Positions 24,640 through 34,146 of a stretch of DNA of 64,000 nucleotides are shown here, in pieces (the first letter of the stretch is position 1; every line of letters starts with the position of its first letter). The notes under the pieces are model-generated. The model was not told the DNA's origin, searched no databases, and saw only the letters and a list, made by a program, of their open reading frames with translations. The position numbers and the translations under genes were made by a program. Origin of the DNA: Aureimonas fodinaquatilis (lineage in GTDB: Bacteria; Pseudomonadota; Alphaproteobacteria; Rhizobiales; Rhizobiaceae); assembly GCF_008369445.1 (NCBI RefSeq), contig NZ_VTWH01000001.1:1-64000 (forward strand). The letters are read 5' to 3'.

Positions 24640-25179
24640 TTACTCGTGCGCCAGATGCGCGCCATGGGGCAGCAAGGATACCACTTGCTCCAGCCAGCTA
24701 TCCTTCAAACCCATGCGAGTGATTTCGTGATAAACGGAAACAACATAGTCAACATTGGGGCCGGACTGGCCATGCGAACGGGCCACCAGCGAGGCAGCCT
24801 CGTCCGGCGCAAGCCGGCCGGCATATTGGCTGTGCCCCCGGTCGGCTATGTAGGTCAGTGCATGCACTGTGCGGCCGTCATGCAGACGAACAGCCTGAAC
24901 GGTTTCCCGATAAACATTGGTGACCAGTTCACGCCCGCGCAGATAGGCAATCGTTGCTTCACTGTTCTCAGGCTGTACCCGAAAAGCCATTCCGACGCAC
25001 GAGCCGCCTTTATCCAGCCCAAAGACCAGGCCGGGTTTCTCCGGCGTGCCGCGATGCACACAACTGCGAATGCACAAGGATCGATGATAACCGGAAAGTC
25101 GTGCCTGAAATTGCTCCTGGAATTCAAATCCGGGGTGCCAAATCAGTGAGCCATAGCCAAAAACCCATAAATCGGTCAT
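24640..25179 (-). CDS. ChaC-like gamma-glutamylcyclotransferase
   Basis: This cytosolic enzyme releases 5-oxoproline from gamma-glutamyl peptides, glutathione in the ChaC subgroup. WVFGYGSLIWHPGFEF near the N-terminus is the substrate-binding signature, HRGTPEKPGLVFGLDKGGSCVGMAFRV is family-typical, and the Glu of YLRGRELV is the likely catalytic residue. Length (179 aa) is normal. It is divergent from the DUF2125 gene across a 238-base repeat-bearing gap. Confidence 0.9.
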   Translation of the reverse strand: MTDLWVFGYGSLIWHPGFEFQEQFQARLSGYHRSLCIRSCVHRGTPEKPGLVFGLDKGGSCVGMAFRVQPENSEATIAYLRGRELVTNVYRETVQAVRLHDGRTVHALTYIADRGHSQYAGRLAPDEAASLVARSHGQSGPNVDYVVSVYHEITRMGLKDSWLEQVVSLLPHGAHLAHE

Positions 25180-25253
25180 TTCCGCACGCGAAGTTTGCCG
25201 TTAAACACTGCCGGAATGAACACCGACTGCTGGAACCTTTATCGTTCTCCAGA

Positions 25254-25395
25254 CCGTTTCAGGCGATCTTATGTTCGCCCTACGCGGTCTGACCCCTTAT
25301 TCTGTCGACCTGTTTTGCCGTTGAAAGGCAACCGTTTCAACGGAAATGCCTGAAAAAACGACAAACCGCTCTGATTTTTTGTTCTGCCGCAATTT
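25254..25395. repeat. Cluster of dispersed repeat modules upstream of the DUF2125 gene
   Basis: Three modules follow each other. CCGTTTCAGGCGAT (25254-25267) recurs exactly at 59951-59964. CCGTTGAAA/TTTCAACGG (25318-25326 and 25335-25343) is a perfect 9-bp stem of the GTTGAAAC family, flanked by AAATGCC. The string TCTGCCGCAATTTTGGACGC (from about 25373) matches the element at 2289-2311. Confidence 0.65.
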
Positions 25396-25417
25396 TGGAC
25401 GCAAAAGGAAGAAATTC

Positions 25418-26443
25418 ATGAACGCCTCTAGCACCAGAAGGCTGACCCCTGCAATGAAGGCGATGATCGGCGTGGTCATTGTTGCCCTGTTGCTGGCCGC
25501 AGGATTGACCGCGGGCTGGTTTTATCTCGCCGGGGAAATTGACCGGCGGGTAGCCGGGGCTATCGATCGGGCTGCCGGTGGCGGCGCAACAATCGAGTGT
25601 GAAGGCCGTCAGGTGTTTGGCTATCCGTTTCGTATCGGGCTGGGCTGTGATGCCGTCATGGTTGCTTCTCCCGCCAGCGGCATACGGGTTTCTGCCGGAG
25701 CATTTCGCACGGCTGCGCAGATTTACGACACCAATCTGGTTATTTCAGAACTGACCGGTCCGGTGCAGGTTGACGCGCCCAACGTACCGCCTCTGGAGTT
25801 GAGCTATTCGCTGGCCCAATCCTCCACGCATTTTTCCGGTAGCCGGCTTCAGCGCTTTTCGTTGGCAATCGACAATCCGTCCCTGGCGCTTCGCCAGCCC
25901 GCGGGGGAGCCTTCGGCGCCCCTGGCCCAATCTGCCCGGTTGGAAGTGCATGCGCGCCAGAATGGCCAGGACCTTGATCTGGCGGTGTCCGACAAGGCCG
26001 TCACCATGTCTGCGCCGGGGCTTCCTGCTTTGCCGCCATTTGATCTGGCAACGGATGCCAGCATTACCGGCGGCGCAGAATGGATTACCGGCGTGCTGCC
26101 GGGCGGGCGGCTGGAAACTGCCTTGCGCGGGCGGTCCGGTGTCTTGCGCCAGTTGCAACTGACATTGCAGGGTGGCGGCGCAGCAGAAATCAGCGGGCCA
26201 TTCCAGTTTTCGCCCGAGGGGCTGTTAACCGGCCGTTTCAGCATTGCGGTTGAAAACCCGCAGGCCATTGCAGACCTTGTGACCAGCATTGCCCCCGCAG
26301 CCGCTGGCGTCGCCAATGCGGTTGCCGGCGGAATCGGCTTTGCCGGCCGGCAGGTGGATGGCCGTTCGGTCATTGACATTGACGTGCAGAATGGCCGCGC
26401 CCGGTTGGGCTTCATACCGCTGGGCGATATTCCACCCTTGTAA
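25418..26443 (+). CDS. DUF2125 domain-containing membrane-anchored protein
   Basis: The 341-aa product has a single N-terminal transmembrane segment (MIGVVIVALLLAAGLTAGWFYLAG, residues ~16-39) and a large periplasmic part rich in beta-strands. ECEGRQVFGYPFRIGLGCDAV is the DUF2125 signature. The C-terminus repeats pattern elements such as GRFSIAVENPQAIADLV and GRQVDGRSVIDIDVQNGRARLGFIPLG. Function is unknown; the fold type suggests an AsmA-like or lipid-transport-like envelope protein, which is speculation. ATG 25418 follows AAAGGAAG. It is convergent with tyrC, one base apart, as in many Rhizobiales. Confidence 0.88.
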   Translation: MNASSTRRLTPAMKAMIGVVIVALLLAAGLTAGWFYLAGEIDRRVAGAIDRAAGGGATIECEGRQVFGYPFRIGLGCDAVMVASPASGIRVSAGAFRTAAQIYDTNLVISELTGPVQVDAPNVPPLELSYSLAQSSTHFSGSRLQRFSLAIDNPSLALRQPAGEPSAPLAQSARLEVHARQNGQDLDLAVSDKAVTMSAPGLPALPPFDLATDASITGGAEWITGVLPGGRLETALRGRSGVLRQLQLTLQGGGAAEISGPFQFSPEGLLTGRFSIAVENPQAIADLVTSIAPAAAGVANAVAGGIGFAGRQVDGRSVIDIDVQNGRARLGFIPLGDIPPL

Positions 26444-26444
26444 G

Positions 26445-27386
26445 CTACTGCTGGCCCGGCAAGTCCTTGTGCTGGCGCAAGCGGCCAAAATTGGCATCCG
26501 CCGTGTCTTGTCCTGCCGCGACAATTGACCGGCGGATCGCCCGGGTGCGGGTAAACAGGTCAAACAGCGCATCGCCATCGCCCCAGCGGATAGCCCGCTG
26601 CAAAGATGCCAGATCTTCGGAAAAGCGTGTCAGCATTTCCAGAACCGCTTCGCGGTTGGTTAGAAAAATGTCGCGCCACATGGTTGGGTCTGATGCCGCA
26701 ATTCGCGTGAAATCGCGGAAACCGGAGGCGGAAAACTTGATCACTTCCGACTGTGTCACGGTTTCCAGATCGGCTGCCGTTCCCACGATATTATAGGCGA
26801 TCAGATGCGGGACATGGCTGACAATGGCCAGCACCAGATCATGATGGTCTGGTGACATGACCTCCACCATGGCTCCCATGGCTTCCCACAGGTTCTGAAG
26901 CCGGGCCACCGCTGCCTTGTCGCAATTCTCCAGCGGGGTCAAAATGGTCCAGCGGTTTTCAAACAGCTCGAGAAAGCCTGCCTCTGGCCCGGATTGTTCT
27001 GTACCCGCGATTGGATGGCCGGGAACGAAATGCACATTGGCGGGAAGGTGCGGCAGCATGGCCGAAACAACGGCCCCTTTAACCGAGCCCACATCGGTGA
27101 TGATTGCGCCGGGCGCCAGAGCCGGGGCAATCAGCGCGGTCAACGCAGCACAGGCACCCACCGGCACACACAGAACAACCAGGTCGGCGCCTGCCACCGC
27201 TTCGGCAAAATCCTCATGGTAGCTGTCGCCCAGATCCAGGCTTTGCGCCCGATCCAGCGTGTCCTTGCGCCGGGTGGCAATGGCAATATGACCAGCCAGC
27301 TTGCGCTCACGAAGATTGATGGCGATGGACGAGCCGATGAGCCCGATACCGATAAGCGCCACGCGTTGAAAAAGCACAGATGTCAT
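26445..27386 (-). CDS. tyrC: Prephenate/arogenate dehydrogenase
   Basis: This enzyme makes the tyrosine precursor by oxidative decarboxylation of prephenate or arogenate. [17 protein letters not shown] is the NAD(P) loop, [13 protein letters not shown] and [11 protein letters not shown] are conserved, and [18 protein letters not shown] contains the catalytic His. [12 protein letters not shown] and [20 protein letters not shown] follow in the helical dimer domain. ATG 27386 overlaps the hisC stop codon by four bases, so the genes are coupled. No regulatory ACT domain is seen (313 aa). Substrate preference cannot be told. Confidence 0.92.
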   Translation of the reverse strand: MTSVLFQRVALIGIGLIGSSIAINLRERKLAGHIAIATRRKDTLDRAQSLDLGDSYHEDFAEAVAGADLVVLCVPVGACAALTALIAPALAPGAIITDVGSVKGAVVSAMLPHLPANVHFVPGHPIAGTEQSGPEAGFLELFENRWTILTPLENCDKAAVARLQNLWEAMGAMVEVMSPDHHDLVLAIVSHVPHLIAYNIVGTAADLETVTQSEVIKFSASGFRDFTRIAASDPTMWRDIFLTNREAVLEMLTRFSEDLASLQRAIRWGDGDALFDLFTRTRAIRRSIVAAGQDTADANFGRLRQHKDLPGQQ

Positions 27387-28486
27387 TGGCTCATAAACTC
27401 TTGCAATGCCGCTATGACACCCTCATTGGCTTCTTGTGAGCCAATGGTCATACGCATGGCATTTGGAAAACCATAGGCGGTAACCCGCCGCAGAATAAAA
27501 CCGCGCGCGCTCAGATAGGCATCGGCCTTTTCGGCTGTTTTGCTGCCGGTTTCCGGAAAGTGGATCAGCACAAAATTGGTCACGCTGGGGCTGACCTTCA
27601 GCCCCATCTGCGTGAAAGCCGTTGTCAGCCGCGCCAGCCACGCAGAATTGTGCTCGATCGATTTTTCAACATGGCTTGAATCGGCCATAGCGGCTGCGGC
27701 TGCGGCAATGGCCAGCGTGTTCAGGTTGAACGGGCTGCGGATCCGCTCCACTGCGTCAACAATATTGGCGGGCGCATACATCCAGCCAACGCGCAGTGAG
27801 GCCAGGCCGTGAATCTTCGAAAAGGTACGCGTCATCACCACATTGCTGGTGGTCGCCACTAGCTCCAGCCCGGCTTCATAGTCATTGCGTCGCACATATT
27901 CGGCATAGGCCGCATCGAGAACCAGAATGACATTGCCCGGCAACCCGGCATGCAACCGGCGTATGGCGTCAAACGGAATATAGGTGCCGGTCGGATTGCC
28001 AGGATTTGTAACATAGACAATACGCGTGCGCTCGGTCACCCGATCCAGAATGGCGTCCACATCGACATGCGCGTCCAGTTCCGGCGCCATGACCGCCTTT
28101 GCGCCAGTTGCCTGAATGGCAGTCTTGTGCAGCAGGAAACCGTGCTCGGTGAAAATGCCTTCGGTGCCCTCGTGCAGATAGGTCTGGGCAAGCAGCGTCA
28201 ACAGCTCGTCAGAGCCGTTGCCGCAGACAATATTGGCCCTGTTCAACCCGAAGCGGTCGGCAATGGCGGTTTTCAGCGCGGTTGCCTGCCCATCAGGATA
28301 GATTTCCAGATGTTGAGCTGCGGCCGCAATTGCCTGATGCACATGGGGGGATGGCCCAAGCGAGGTTTCGTTTGAGGAAAGCTTATGCAGCTTCACCCCG
28401 GCAGGGGCGTTGCTTTTACCCGGAACATAAGCTGCAATATCCAGAATTCCCGGCTTGGGGGCCGGCTGCCGGGTAGGGGTGGCCAT
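27383..28486 (-). CDS. hisC: Histidinol-phosphate / aromatic aminotransferase
   Basis: This is a class I/II PLP aminotransferase (367 aa from ATG 28486, which follows GAGGAATAACGAG). [13 protein letters not shown] is the N-terminal substrate loop, [17 protein letters not shown] the PLP-phosphate site, [16 protein letters not shown] the PLP-ring site, [11 protein letters not shown] holds the Asp, and [17 protein letters not shown] contains the Schiff-base Lys. Because it sits between chorismate mutase and prephenate dehydrogenase genes, this copy may act mainly on aromatic keto acids; a second hisC elsewhere would support that. Confidence 0.9.
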   Translation of the reverse strand: MATPTRQPAPKPGILDIAAYVPGKSNAPAGVKLHKLSSNETSLGPSPHVHQAIAAAAQHLEIYPDGQATALKTAIADRFGLNRANIVCGNGSDELLTLLAQTYLHEGTEGIFTEHGFLLHKTAIQATGAKAVMAPELDAHVDVDAILDRVTERTRIVYVTNPGNPTGTYIPFDAIRRLHAGLPGNVILVLDAAYAEYVRRNDYEAGLELVATTSNVVMTRTFSKIHGLASLRVGWMYAPANIVDAVERIRSPFNLNTLAIAAAAAAMADSSHVEKSIEHNSAWLARLTTAFTQMGLKVSPSVTNFVLIHFPETGSKTAEKADAYLSARGFILRRVTAYGFPNAMRMTIGSQEANEGVIAALQEFMSQ

Positions 28487-28519
28487 CTCGTTATTCCTCA
28501 AGCGTTTCAAACTGCCTGT

Positions 28520-29314
28520 CTATCTGTCCAGACGCAAAGGTGCGGCATACCCGCCGATGGCGCGAATGTCGAGACTTTCACCAAGGCTGGTATAGGCAGG
28601 ATTGCCGCCGCGCGGCCCGGCGATCAGGCGGCTGTACTGACCGTCTGTTACATCCTGCGCCAGAACTTCGAAACCATCACCCGGTACGAAGTCCGGCCCA
28701 CCGCCATTCACCACATAGCATTCCACCTCAAACGGCACCGGATCCGCCAATGGTGAGGAAAGGACCAGTGCCGGCTCATTCGCCGGCCTGCCATCCACGG
28801 CAATAAAGGGCAGGCGTGCCACGATGGTGGCGCGACCAAGCTGTTTCCACCATGCGCCGGATTTCTCATTCAGAAGCACAATGCCCATCAGCGCATCGCT
28901 TTGACCCACGAGGTCAACCACAGAGTCTGCGTCAGGCAACAGTTGCATCGGAACGGAAAAGCCGCAGGTGAAGCGGGCTGTTTCCACCGCAGCAGCAACA
29001 TCGTGTTTGGCGGAAACCGCAACGCTGAACGGCGCCTGAAGGGCCGTGAAAGTGGAAATGATTTCACGCCACAAATGTTCAACTGCGGTTATCGGCAGGT
29101 GGCCGGTGTGGCGCGTTGCCAGACGTCGCATCATGTCTGCCTCGCGACCGGGACGAAAAGCAGCACCGCTGCGCGCAATGCCTTTGGTCTGTATCAACTC
29201 GTCAATCACCATGGCGCGCTGCATCAGCAACCTGTGGATAGATTCGTCAATCGCGTCGATCTTTGCCCGCAATTCTGAAAGCCGTGTCGTATCCTGTTGA
29301 TCCGCCGATGCCAT
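28520..29314 (-). CDS. Chorismate mutase (type II) fused to an uncharacterised C-terminal domain
   Basis: Residues ~10-95 form an AroQ-class helical chorismate mutase: LSELRAKIDAIDESIHRLLMQRAMVIDELIQTKG, RPGREADMMRRLATRH and HLWREIISTF with the expected Arg, Lys and Glu positions. It converts chorismate to prephenate. The remaining ~170 residues (from QAPFSVAVSAKHDVAAA) resemble a periplasmic-binding or prephenate-dehydratase-like alpha/beta domain but lack recognisable dehydratase catalytic TRF or regulatory ESRP motifs. ATG 29314 follows GAGAGGG. It is first in the operon with hisC and tyrC and divergent from metX. Confidence 0.85.
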   Translation of the reverse strand: MASADQQDTTRLSELRAKIDAIDESIHRLLMQRAMVIDELIQTKGIARSGAAFRPGREADMMRRLATRHTGHLPITAVEHLWREIISTFTALQAPFSVAVSAKHDVAAAVETARFTCGFSVPMQLLPDADSVVDLVGQSDALMGIVLLNEKSGAWWKQLGRATIVARLPFIAVDGRPANEPALVLSSPLADPVPFEVECYVVNGGGPDFVPGDGFEVLAQDVTDGQYSRLIAGPRGGNPAYTSLGESLDIRAIGGYAAPLRLDR

Positions 29315-29437
29315 TCTGCCCTCTCTCGCTCTCGATTCCGGCCATGTTTTAACGTTTGTCACGGGTGGTTGCAAAGAAGCGTTGATCTATGGCCCGCCGG
29401 GCAGTACCAGATAATTTGAACCAACCGGCAGAACCAC

Positions 29438-30616
29438 ATGAATGCTCCCTCCTTGACCGAGGCGGCAAGCCTTCCTCTCCGCGAGGCGCGCCAGCCTTCC
29501 AGCAAAGTTGCACATTTCGGGCCAGAAGAACCGTTGTGGCTGGATGCCGGGCGAATGCTTTCGCCGTTTCAGATTGCCTATGAAACCTGGGGCGAACTGA
29601 ATGCCGACAAATCCAACGCGATCTATGTCTGCCATGCGCTGACGGGCGACCAGTATGCGGCCAGCACAAACCCGGTAACCGGGCGTCCCGGCTGGTGGTC
29701 ATCCATCATCGGTCCAGGCAAACCGGTGGACACAAACCGCTACTTCATCATCTGCGCCAATGTGATCGGCTCCTGCATGGGCTCGACCGGCCCGGCCAGC
29801 ACAGACCCGGCAACCGGACTGCCTTATGCGCTGAACCTGCCGGTTCTGACCATCGGCGATATGGTGCGAGCGCAGGCGATGCTGATGGATCGGCTGGGCA
29901 TAGACCAGCTTTTTGCGGTGATTGGCGGCTCCATGGGTGGCATGCAATGCCTGCAATGGACAGTGGCCTATCCCGAGCGCGTGTTCTGCGCATTGCCAAT
30001 TGCAGCCGGTGCGCGGCATTCATCCCAGAACATTGCGTTTCACGAGGTTGGACGGCAAGCCGTCATGGCGGACCCAGAATGGCAGGGCGGGCGGTATATC
30101 GAGGGCGGTGTGCGCCCGCACAAGGGCCTGGCTGTCGCCCGCATGGCGGCACATGTCACCTATCTGTCCAAGGCGGCACTGCAACGCAAATTCGGCCGCA
30201 ATCTTCAGGATCGTGAAGCACTCGGCTTTGGCTTTGAGGCCGATTTCCAGATTGAAAGCTATTTGCGGCATCAGGGCAGCAGTTTTGTTGATCGCTTCGA
30301 CGCCAATGCCTATCTCTACCTGACGCGGGCCATGGACTATTTCGACATTGCCGCTGACTACGGTGGCAGACTGGCAGATGCTTTTTCCCGCACCAAAACG
30401 CGGTTCTGCCTCGTGTCTTTTTCATCCGACTGGCTGTTCCCAACTGAGGAAAGCCGTGCGGTCGTGCATGCACTCAATGCGGCGGCAGCCTCGGTTTCGT
30501 TTGTCGAGATTGAAACGGATCGCGGACATGACTCCTTCCTGCTGGATGAGCCTGAATTTTATGCAGCAATGATGGGCTTTTTAACATCTGCGGCCAAAGC
30601 GCGGGGGCTGAAATGA
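29438..30616 (+). CDS. metX: Homoserine O-acetyltransferase
   Basis: This alpha/beta-hydrolase-fold enzyme acetylates homoserine with acetyl-CoA to start methionine synthesis. The nucleophile is Ser165 in [14 protein letters not shown]. The acid Asp lies in [13 protein letters not shown] and the His in [22 protein letters not shown] and [11 protein letters not shown] form the oxyanion region. Length (392 aa) is typical. ATG 29438 has only a weak GGCAGAAC upstream. It overlaps metW by four bases. MetY, also encoded here, would use its product. I looked for a SAM-II riboswitch in the leader and found none. Confidence 0.95.
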   Translation: MNAPSLTEAASLPLREARQPSSKVAHFGPEEPLWLDAGRMLSPFQIAYETWGELNADKSNAIYVCHALTGDQYAASTNPVTGRPGWWSSIIGPGKPVDTNRYFIICANVIGSCMGSTGPASTDPATGLPYALNLPVLTIGDMVRAQAMLMDRLGIDQLFAVIGGSMGGMQCLQWTVAYPERVFCALPIAAGARHSSQNIAFHEVGRQAVMADPEWQGGRYIEGGVRPHKGLAVARMAAHVTYLSKAALQRKFGRNLQDREALGFGFEADFQIESYLRHQGSSFVDRFDANAYLYLTRAMDYFDIAADYGGRLADAFSRTKTRFCLVSFSSDWLFPTEESRAVVHALNAAAASVSFVEIETDRGHDSFLLDEPEFYAAMMGFLTSAAKARGLK

Positions 30617-31275
30617 GCGACCCGACCAGTCTGCCGCCGCAGCCCACCAGCGAAATAGCTGCTGCTGATACCTCCATGCGCGTGGACCTGCAACTGATTG
30701 CCGATCTGGTGCCCAATGGCGGCCGGGTGCTGGATGTCGGTTGCGGCGATGGTGCCTTGCTGGCGCTTCTTGAGCGCCACAACAATGTTGACGCGCGCGG
30801 AATGGAACTGAGCCAGCAGGGCGTGAACGAGGCTGTTGCGCGAGGCCTTTCGGTTATTCAGGGCGATGCCGACCGCGATCTGCAGCACTATCCAGACAGC
30901 GCTTTTGACTATGTGGTCTTGTCGCAGACCATACAGGCAACGCAAAATCCCAAACATGTGCTGCTGGAGCTGCTGCGCATCGGCCAGCACGCCATTGTTT
31001 CATTTCCCAACTTCGGCCACTGGTCCGTGCGGTTTTCGTTGTTGAAGGGGCGCATGCCGGTTACGCGAAACCTGACGTATAGCTGGTACGATACGCCAAA
31101 TATTCATTTTTGCACCATCCGCGATTTTGTCGACCTGTTGCACGAGGTGGACGCAGAAATTGTAACTGCAGTTGCATTGGACAAGGATGGCAAGAAAATC
31201 GGCATGCGACTGCCATGGGCGTTCTGGAATCTGTTTGGCCAGCAAGCGGTGTTTGTCTTGCGGCGAAAAAGCTGA
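30613..31275 (+). CDS. metW: Methionine biosynthesis protein MetW
   Basis: This class I methyltransferase-fold protein always pairs with MetX and is needed for its full activity in several proteobacteria. [16 protein letters not shown] (from residue 39) is the SAM-binding motif [50 protein letters not shown] and [18 protein letters not shown] are MetW-specific. ATG 30613 overlaps the metX stop (ATGA). The 220 aa include a slightly extended N-terminus. Confidence 0.94.
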   Translation: MSDPTSLPPQPTSEIAAADTSMRVDLQLIADLVPNGGRVLDVGCGDGALLALLERHNNVDARGMELSQQGVNEAVARGLSVIQGDADRDLQHYPDSAFDYVVLSQTIQATQNPKHVLLELLRIGQHAIVSFPNFGHWSVRFSLLKGRMPVTRNLTYSWYDTPNIHFCTIRDFVDLLHEVDAEIVTAVALDKDGKKIGMRLPWAFWNLFGQQAVFVLRRKS

Positions 31276-31290
31276 CTGGCTCCAGTTAAC

Positions 31291-31324
31291 GCCTTCCGGG
31301 TGATCATCCGCTCACCTGGAAGGC
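31291..31324 (+). terminator. Hairpin after metW
   Basis: GCCTTCCGGGTGA (31291-31303) pairs with TCACCTGGAAGGC (31312-31324), 13 bp with one G-U, around an 8-base loop. It starts 15 bases after the metW stop codon. A T-run is lacking, so termination may be partial or Rho-assisted. Confidence 0.6.
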
Positions 31325-31396
31325 TTCAACTCTCTGTAGCGCTGCATTGAATTGAATTTGTTTCAACGCGGCATATTCAAACTGCGTCAGTGCGAA

Positions 31397-32380
31397 TCAC
31401 AAATTGACAGACTTCATGCCTGCCTCGGCGTAGCGATTTCCTGCGGCGGCATCCGGCGGGAAAATATTGTCCAGTTCCTCAATTTCCTCACGGGTCAGAA
31501 TGAGGTCGGTTGCCGCAATATTCTCTTCCAGATTGTGCACCTGCCTTGTGCCGGGAATTGGCACAACATCTTCGCCTTGTGCCAGAATCCATGCCAGCGC
31601 CAATTGAGACGGGTTGACGCCGCGAAGCCGGGCAATGCTGCTGACAGCATCCACCAGTTTGAGATTGCGGGCAAAATTCTCGCCGCTGAAACGCGGATGG
31701 CCTTTGCGAAAATCATCTTCCGGCAGATCAGCCTCGCTACGGAAACGCCCGGTCAGGAAGCCGCGCCCCAGCGGGGAATATGGCACAAAGCCGATGCCCA
31801 ATTCCCGTAGAAGCGGCAGTATTTCGGGTTCGGGGTCCCGGCTCCAGAGGGAATATTCTGTCTGCAAGGCGGTGATCGGGTGTTCCTTGTGCGCCCGTTC
31901 GATAGTTTGCGGCGATGCTTCCGAAAGACCCAGAAAACGCACCTTGCCCTGTTCCACCAGACGGCTCATTGCCCCCACCGTTTCCTCAATCGGTACGCTG
32001 GGGTCCACGCGGTGCTGATAGTAAAGGTCAATAACCTCAACACCCAGTCGCTTCAGGCTGGCATCGCATGCAGTGCGCACATATTCGGGCCGGCCGTTTA
32101 TGCCAAGTCGTTCGCCCTTGGGGCCACGCACATTGCCGAATTTGGTGGCCAGAACCACCTCGTTGCGGCGACCGGCTATTGCCCGGCCGACCAGTTCCTC
32201 ATTGCGGCCAACGCCATACATATCGGCAGTGTCCAGAAATGTCAGACCCAGATCAAGCGCTCTGTGAATGACACGGATGGACTGCGTATCATCGCCAGTT
32301 CCATAAAATTCCGACATGCCCATGCAGCCCAAGCCAAGGCGCGATACGGTCAGGTCCGGACCCAGTTTGCGATAATCCAT
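31397..32380 (-). CDS. Aldo/keto reductase (AKR family)
   Basis: This NADPH-dependent reductase has a TIM-barrel fold (327 aa). [33 protein letters not shown] (catalytic Asp and Tyr), ATKFGN (Lys) and [20 protein letters not shown] (His) supply the AKR tetrad. [14 protein letters not shown] and [18 protein letters not shown] bind the cofactor. The pattern is that of AKR13/YajO-like enzymes that reduce diverse aldehydes. ATG 32380 follows AAGGGGAC; the longer frame is not coding. Its neighbours on both sides are unrelated, so its physiological substrate is unknown. Confidence 0.92.
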   Translation of the reverse strand: MDYRKLGPDLTVSRLGLGCMGMSEFYGTGDDTQSIRVIHRALDLGLTFLDTADMYGVGRNEELVGRAIAGRRNEVVLATKFGNVRGPKGERLGINGRPEYVRTACDASLKRLGVEVIDLYYQHRVDPSVPIEETVGAMSRLVEQGKVRFLGLSEASPQTIERAHKEHPITALQTEYSLWSRDPEPEILPLLRELGIGFVPYSPLGRGFLTGRFRSEADLPEDDFRKGHPRFSGENFARNLKLVDAVSSIARLRGVNPSQLALAWILAQGEDVVPIPGTRQVHNLEENIAATDLILTREEIEELDNIFPPDAAAGNRYAEAGMKSVNL

Positions 32381-32479
32381 GATTGTCCCCTTCAGACGTG
32401 AGTCTTGATGCCCATGTGGGGGAGCCAAGGCCTGGGTAAAAGATTCAGGCGGCAAATTTTTCACATGCCTATGAAAAAA

Positions 32480-33238
32480 CTAGCTATTTTCAGGCCGGTG
32501 CAGGACCGGCGCACCCTGTGGCACAAGAACTGGCGCGCCCAGCCTGACTTTGGCTCGCTCATTGCGTGTCACAGGAAGGCCGCGATAAACCAGCTTGGTC
32601 GCTTCGATGGCAATAACCCCGGCAAAATAGGGCCATGCAGTTCTGCCCGCTCGCTCCAGCGGCATGGCAAGATTAACGAAGCCCTGCCTGCGGAATGGCG
32701 GAAAAAACAGCGCTTCCGATATCCCCGACGGGCTGAACATTGAATTGCGCAACAGCCGGTGCAGTTGCCCGCGTGACCACGGACGACCTGACCCGAAAGG
32801 CGTGCGGTCAAGGCGGGTCCATAGGCCGGAACGGTTGGGAACCACCAGAACAAGCCTGCCGCCAGGCGCCAGTATGCGCCACATTTCCGACAGCGTTTCA
32901 GCGGGGTTCTCGGCAAACTCCAGCGCATGAACCATCAGGATCCGGTCGACTGAAGCATCGCCCAGAGGCAGGCATGCATCATCAATCAACGCGCACAGCG
33001 AGCCTGCATTGCCGCCTGGCCAGCGGACAGCGCCCTGCGCGGCAGGCATGAAAGCCAGCACCCGGTCTGCGTCCACGCCCAGCGCATCAAGATAGGGCAG
33101 CGGATAGCCGAGCCCCACCAGCCTTTCCTGAGCTATCGGGTGCCAAAGCGGATTCAGCGCCATGGAAATGGCTTTCGCGGCAGCAAGTCCAAGCCGCGTG
33201 GCATAAAAATCCCGCAGATCGACAATATCTGCATTCAT
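32480..33238 (-). CDS. SAM-dependent methyltransferase of unknown substrate
   Basis: This 252-aa class I methyltransferase-like protein contains ACLPLGDASVDRILMVHALEFAENPAETLSEMWRILAPGG, the Methyltransf_11 motif IV to V region. The glycine-rich motif I before it is weak (VLAFMPAAQGAVRW), so SAM binding may be degenerate. PNRSGLWTRLDRTPFGSGRPWSRGQL follows. Together with gloB in divergent orientation this pair is conserved in Rhizobiales. The substrate is unknown. Confidence 0.8.
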   Translation of the reverse strand: MNADIVDLRDFYATRLGLAAAKAISMALNPLWHPIAQERLVGLGYPLPYLDALGVDADRVLAFMPAAQGAVRWPGGNAGSLCALIDDACLPLGDASVDRILMVHALEFAENPAETLSEMWRILAPGGRLVLVVPNRSGLWTRLDRTPFGSGRPWSRGQLHRLLRNSMFSPSGISEALFFPPFRRQGFVNLAMPLERAGRTAWPYFAGVIAIEATKLVYRGLPVTRNERAKVRLGAPVLVPQGAPVLHRPENS

Positions 33239-33368
33239 TGGCTGGGTTGAGCTGATGGGTTCCTCCCACTGGTTTCATACCGGGCAAAGGATATATCAAT
33301 CACCAAGGCCCGCGACACTGCTACCTTATGTCTGGATTTTCCAGGCCAATGACAAGTGAGGATTCATT

Positions 33369-34139
33369 TTGAGCACGGTTGAAATTCGGCAATTCATCTG
33401 CCGCACCGACAATTTCGGGGTTTTGCTGCGCGATGTCGACAACCAGTTGACGATCGCCATTGATGCGCCGGAGGAGCAGCCGATACTGGATGCACTGGCA
33501 GCAGAAGGCTGGAAGCTGACTCATATTCTGACCACCCACCACCACAATGACCACGTGGCGGCCAATGACGCGTTGAAGCGGCGTTTCAATGTGCAGATCA
33601 TTGGTCCGGATGCTGAAGCCGACCGTATTCCCGGAATCGACCGCGGCGTCAGGGGTGGCGATCGATTCGCAATTGGAGTGCTGGACATCGAGGTCATTGA
33701 TACGCCGGGACATACCCTGGGCAGTGTTTCCTATTACATGCCCGGCCTGGCGGCGGTTTTTGCTGGCGATGCGCTGTTTTCGCTTGGCTGTGGCCGTCTG
33801 CTTGAAGGCACTCCGGCCATGTTGTGGCAATCTTTGCAAAAGCTGCGCGCGCTGCCTGATGAAACGATGCTGTATTGCGGCCATGAATATACGGCAAGCA
33901 ATGCAAGGTTTGCCGCGTCGATCAACCCTCATAATCTGGCCCTGCATGAGCGTGTCACAGAGGTGGAGCGGTTGCGCGTTGCGGGTGAGCCAACCTTGCC
34001 GGTGCCATTGGGGCTGGAAAAGCGCACAAACCCGTTTCTGAGGGCGGATGACGCCGACCTTGCGGAAGCACTTGGGCAGGGCGGCCAAAGCGCCGAGGCG
34101 GTGTTTGCAGACATGCGCAGCCGGAAAGACCGGTTTTAG
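33369..34139 (+). CDS. gloB: Hydroxyacylglutathione hydrolase (glyoxalase II)
   Basis: This hydrolase cleaves S-D-lactoylglutathione to D-lactate and glutathione in methylglyoxal detoxification. The metallo-beta-lactamase motif THHHNDH is at residues 56-62, DTPGHTLGSVSYY and FAGDALFSLGCGRLLEG provide further ligands, and YCGHEYTASNARFA binds the last metal and the glutathione tail. A TTG start at 33369 is preceded by GAGGA at proper spacing, and no ATG lies nearby in frame. Length (256 aa) is typical. Divergent from the methyltransferase gene. Confidence 0.94.
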   Translation: MSTVEIRQFICRTDNFGVLLRDVDNQLTIAIDAPEEQPILDALAAEGWKLTHILTTHHHNDHVAANDALKRRFNVQIIGPDAEADRIPGIDRGVRGGDRFAIGVLDIEVIDTPGHTLGSVSYYMPGLAAVFAGDALFSLGCGRLLEGTPAMLWQSLQKLRALPDETMLYCGHEYTASNARFAASINPHNLALHERVTEVERLRVAGEPTLPVPLGLEKRTNPFLRADDADLAEALGQGGQSAEAVFADMRSRKDRF

Positions 34140-34146
34140 CTCGGCA

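Noticed and set aside
29315-29437. SAM-II riboswitch upstream of metX
   Set aside because: This is the usual place in alphaproteobacteria, but I could not match the conserved core strings or a pseudoknot in the leader.
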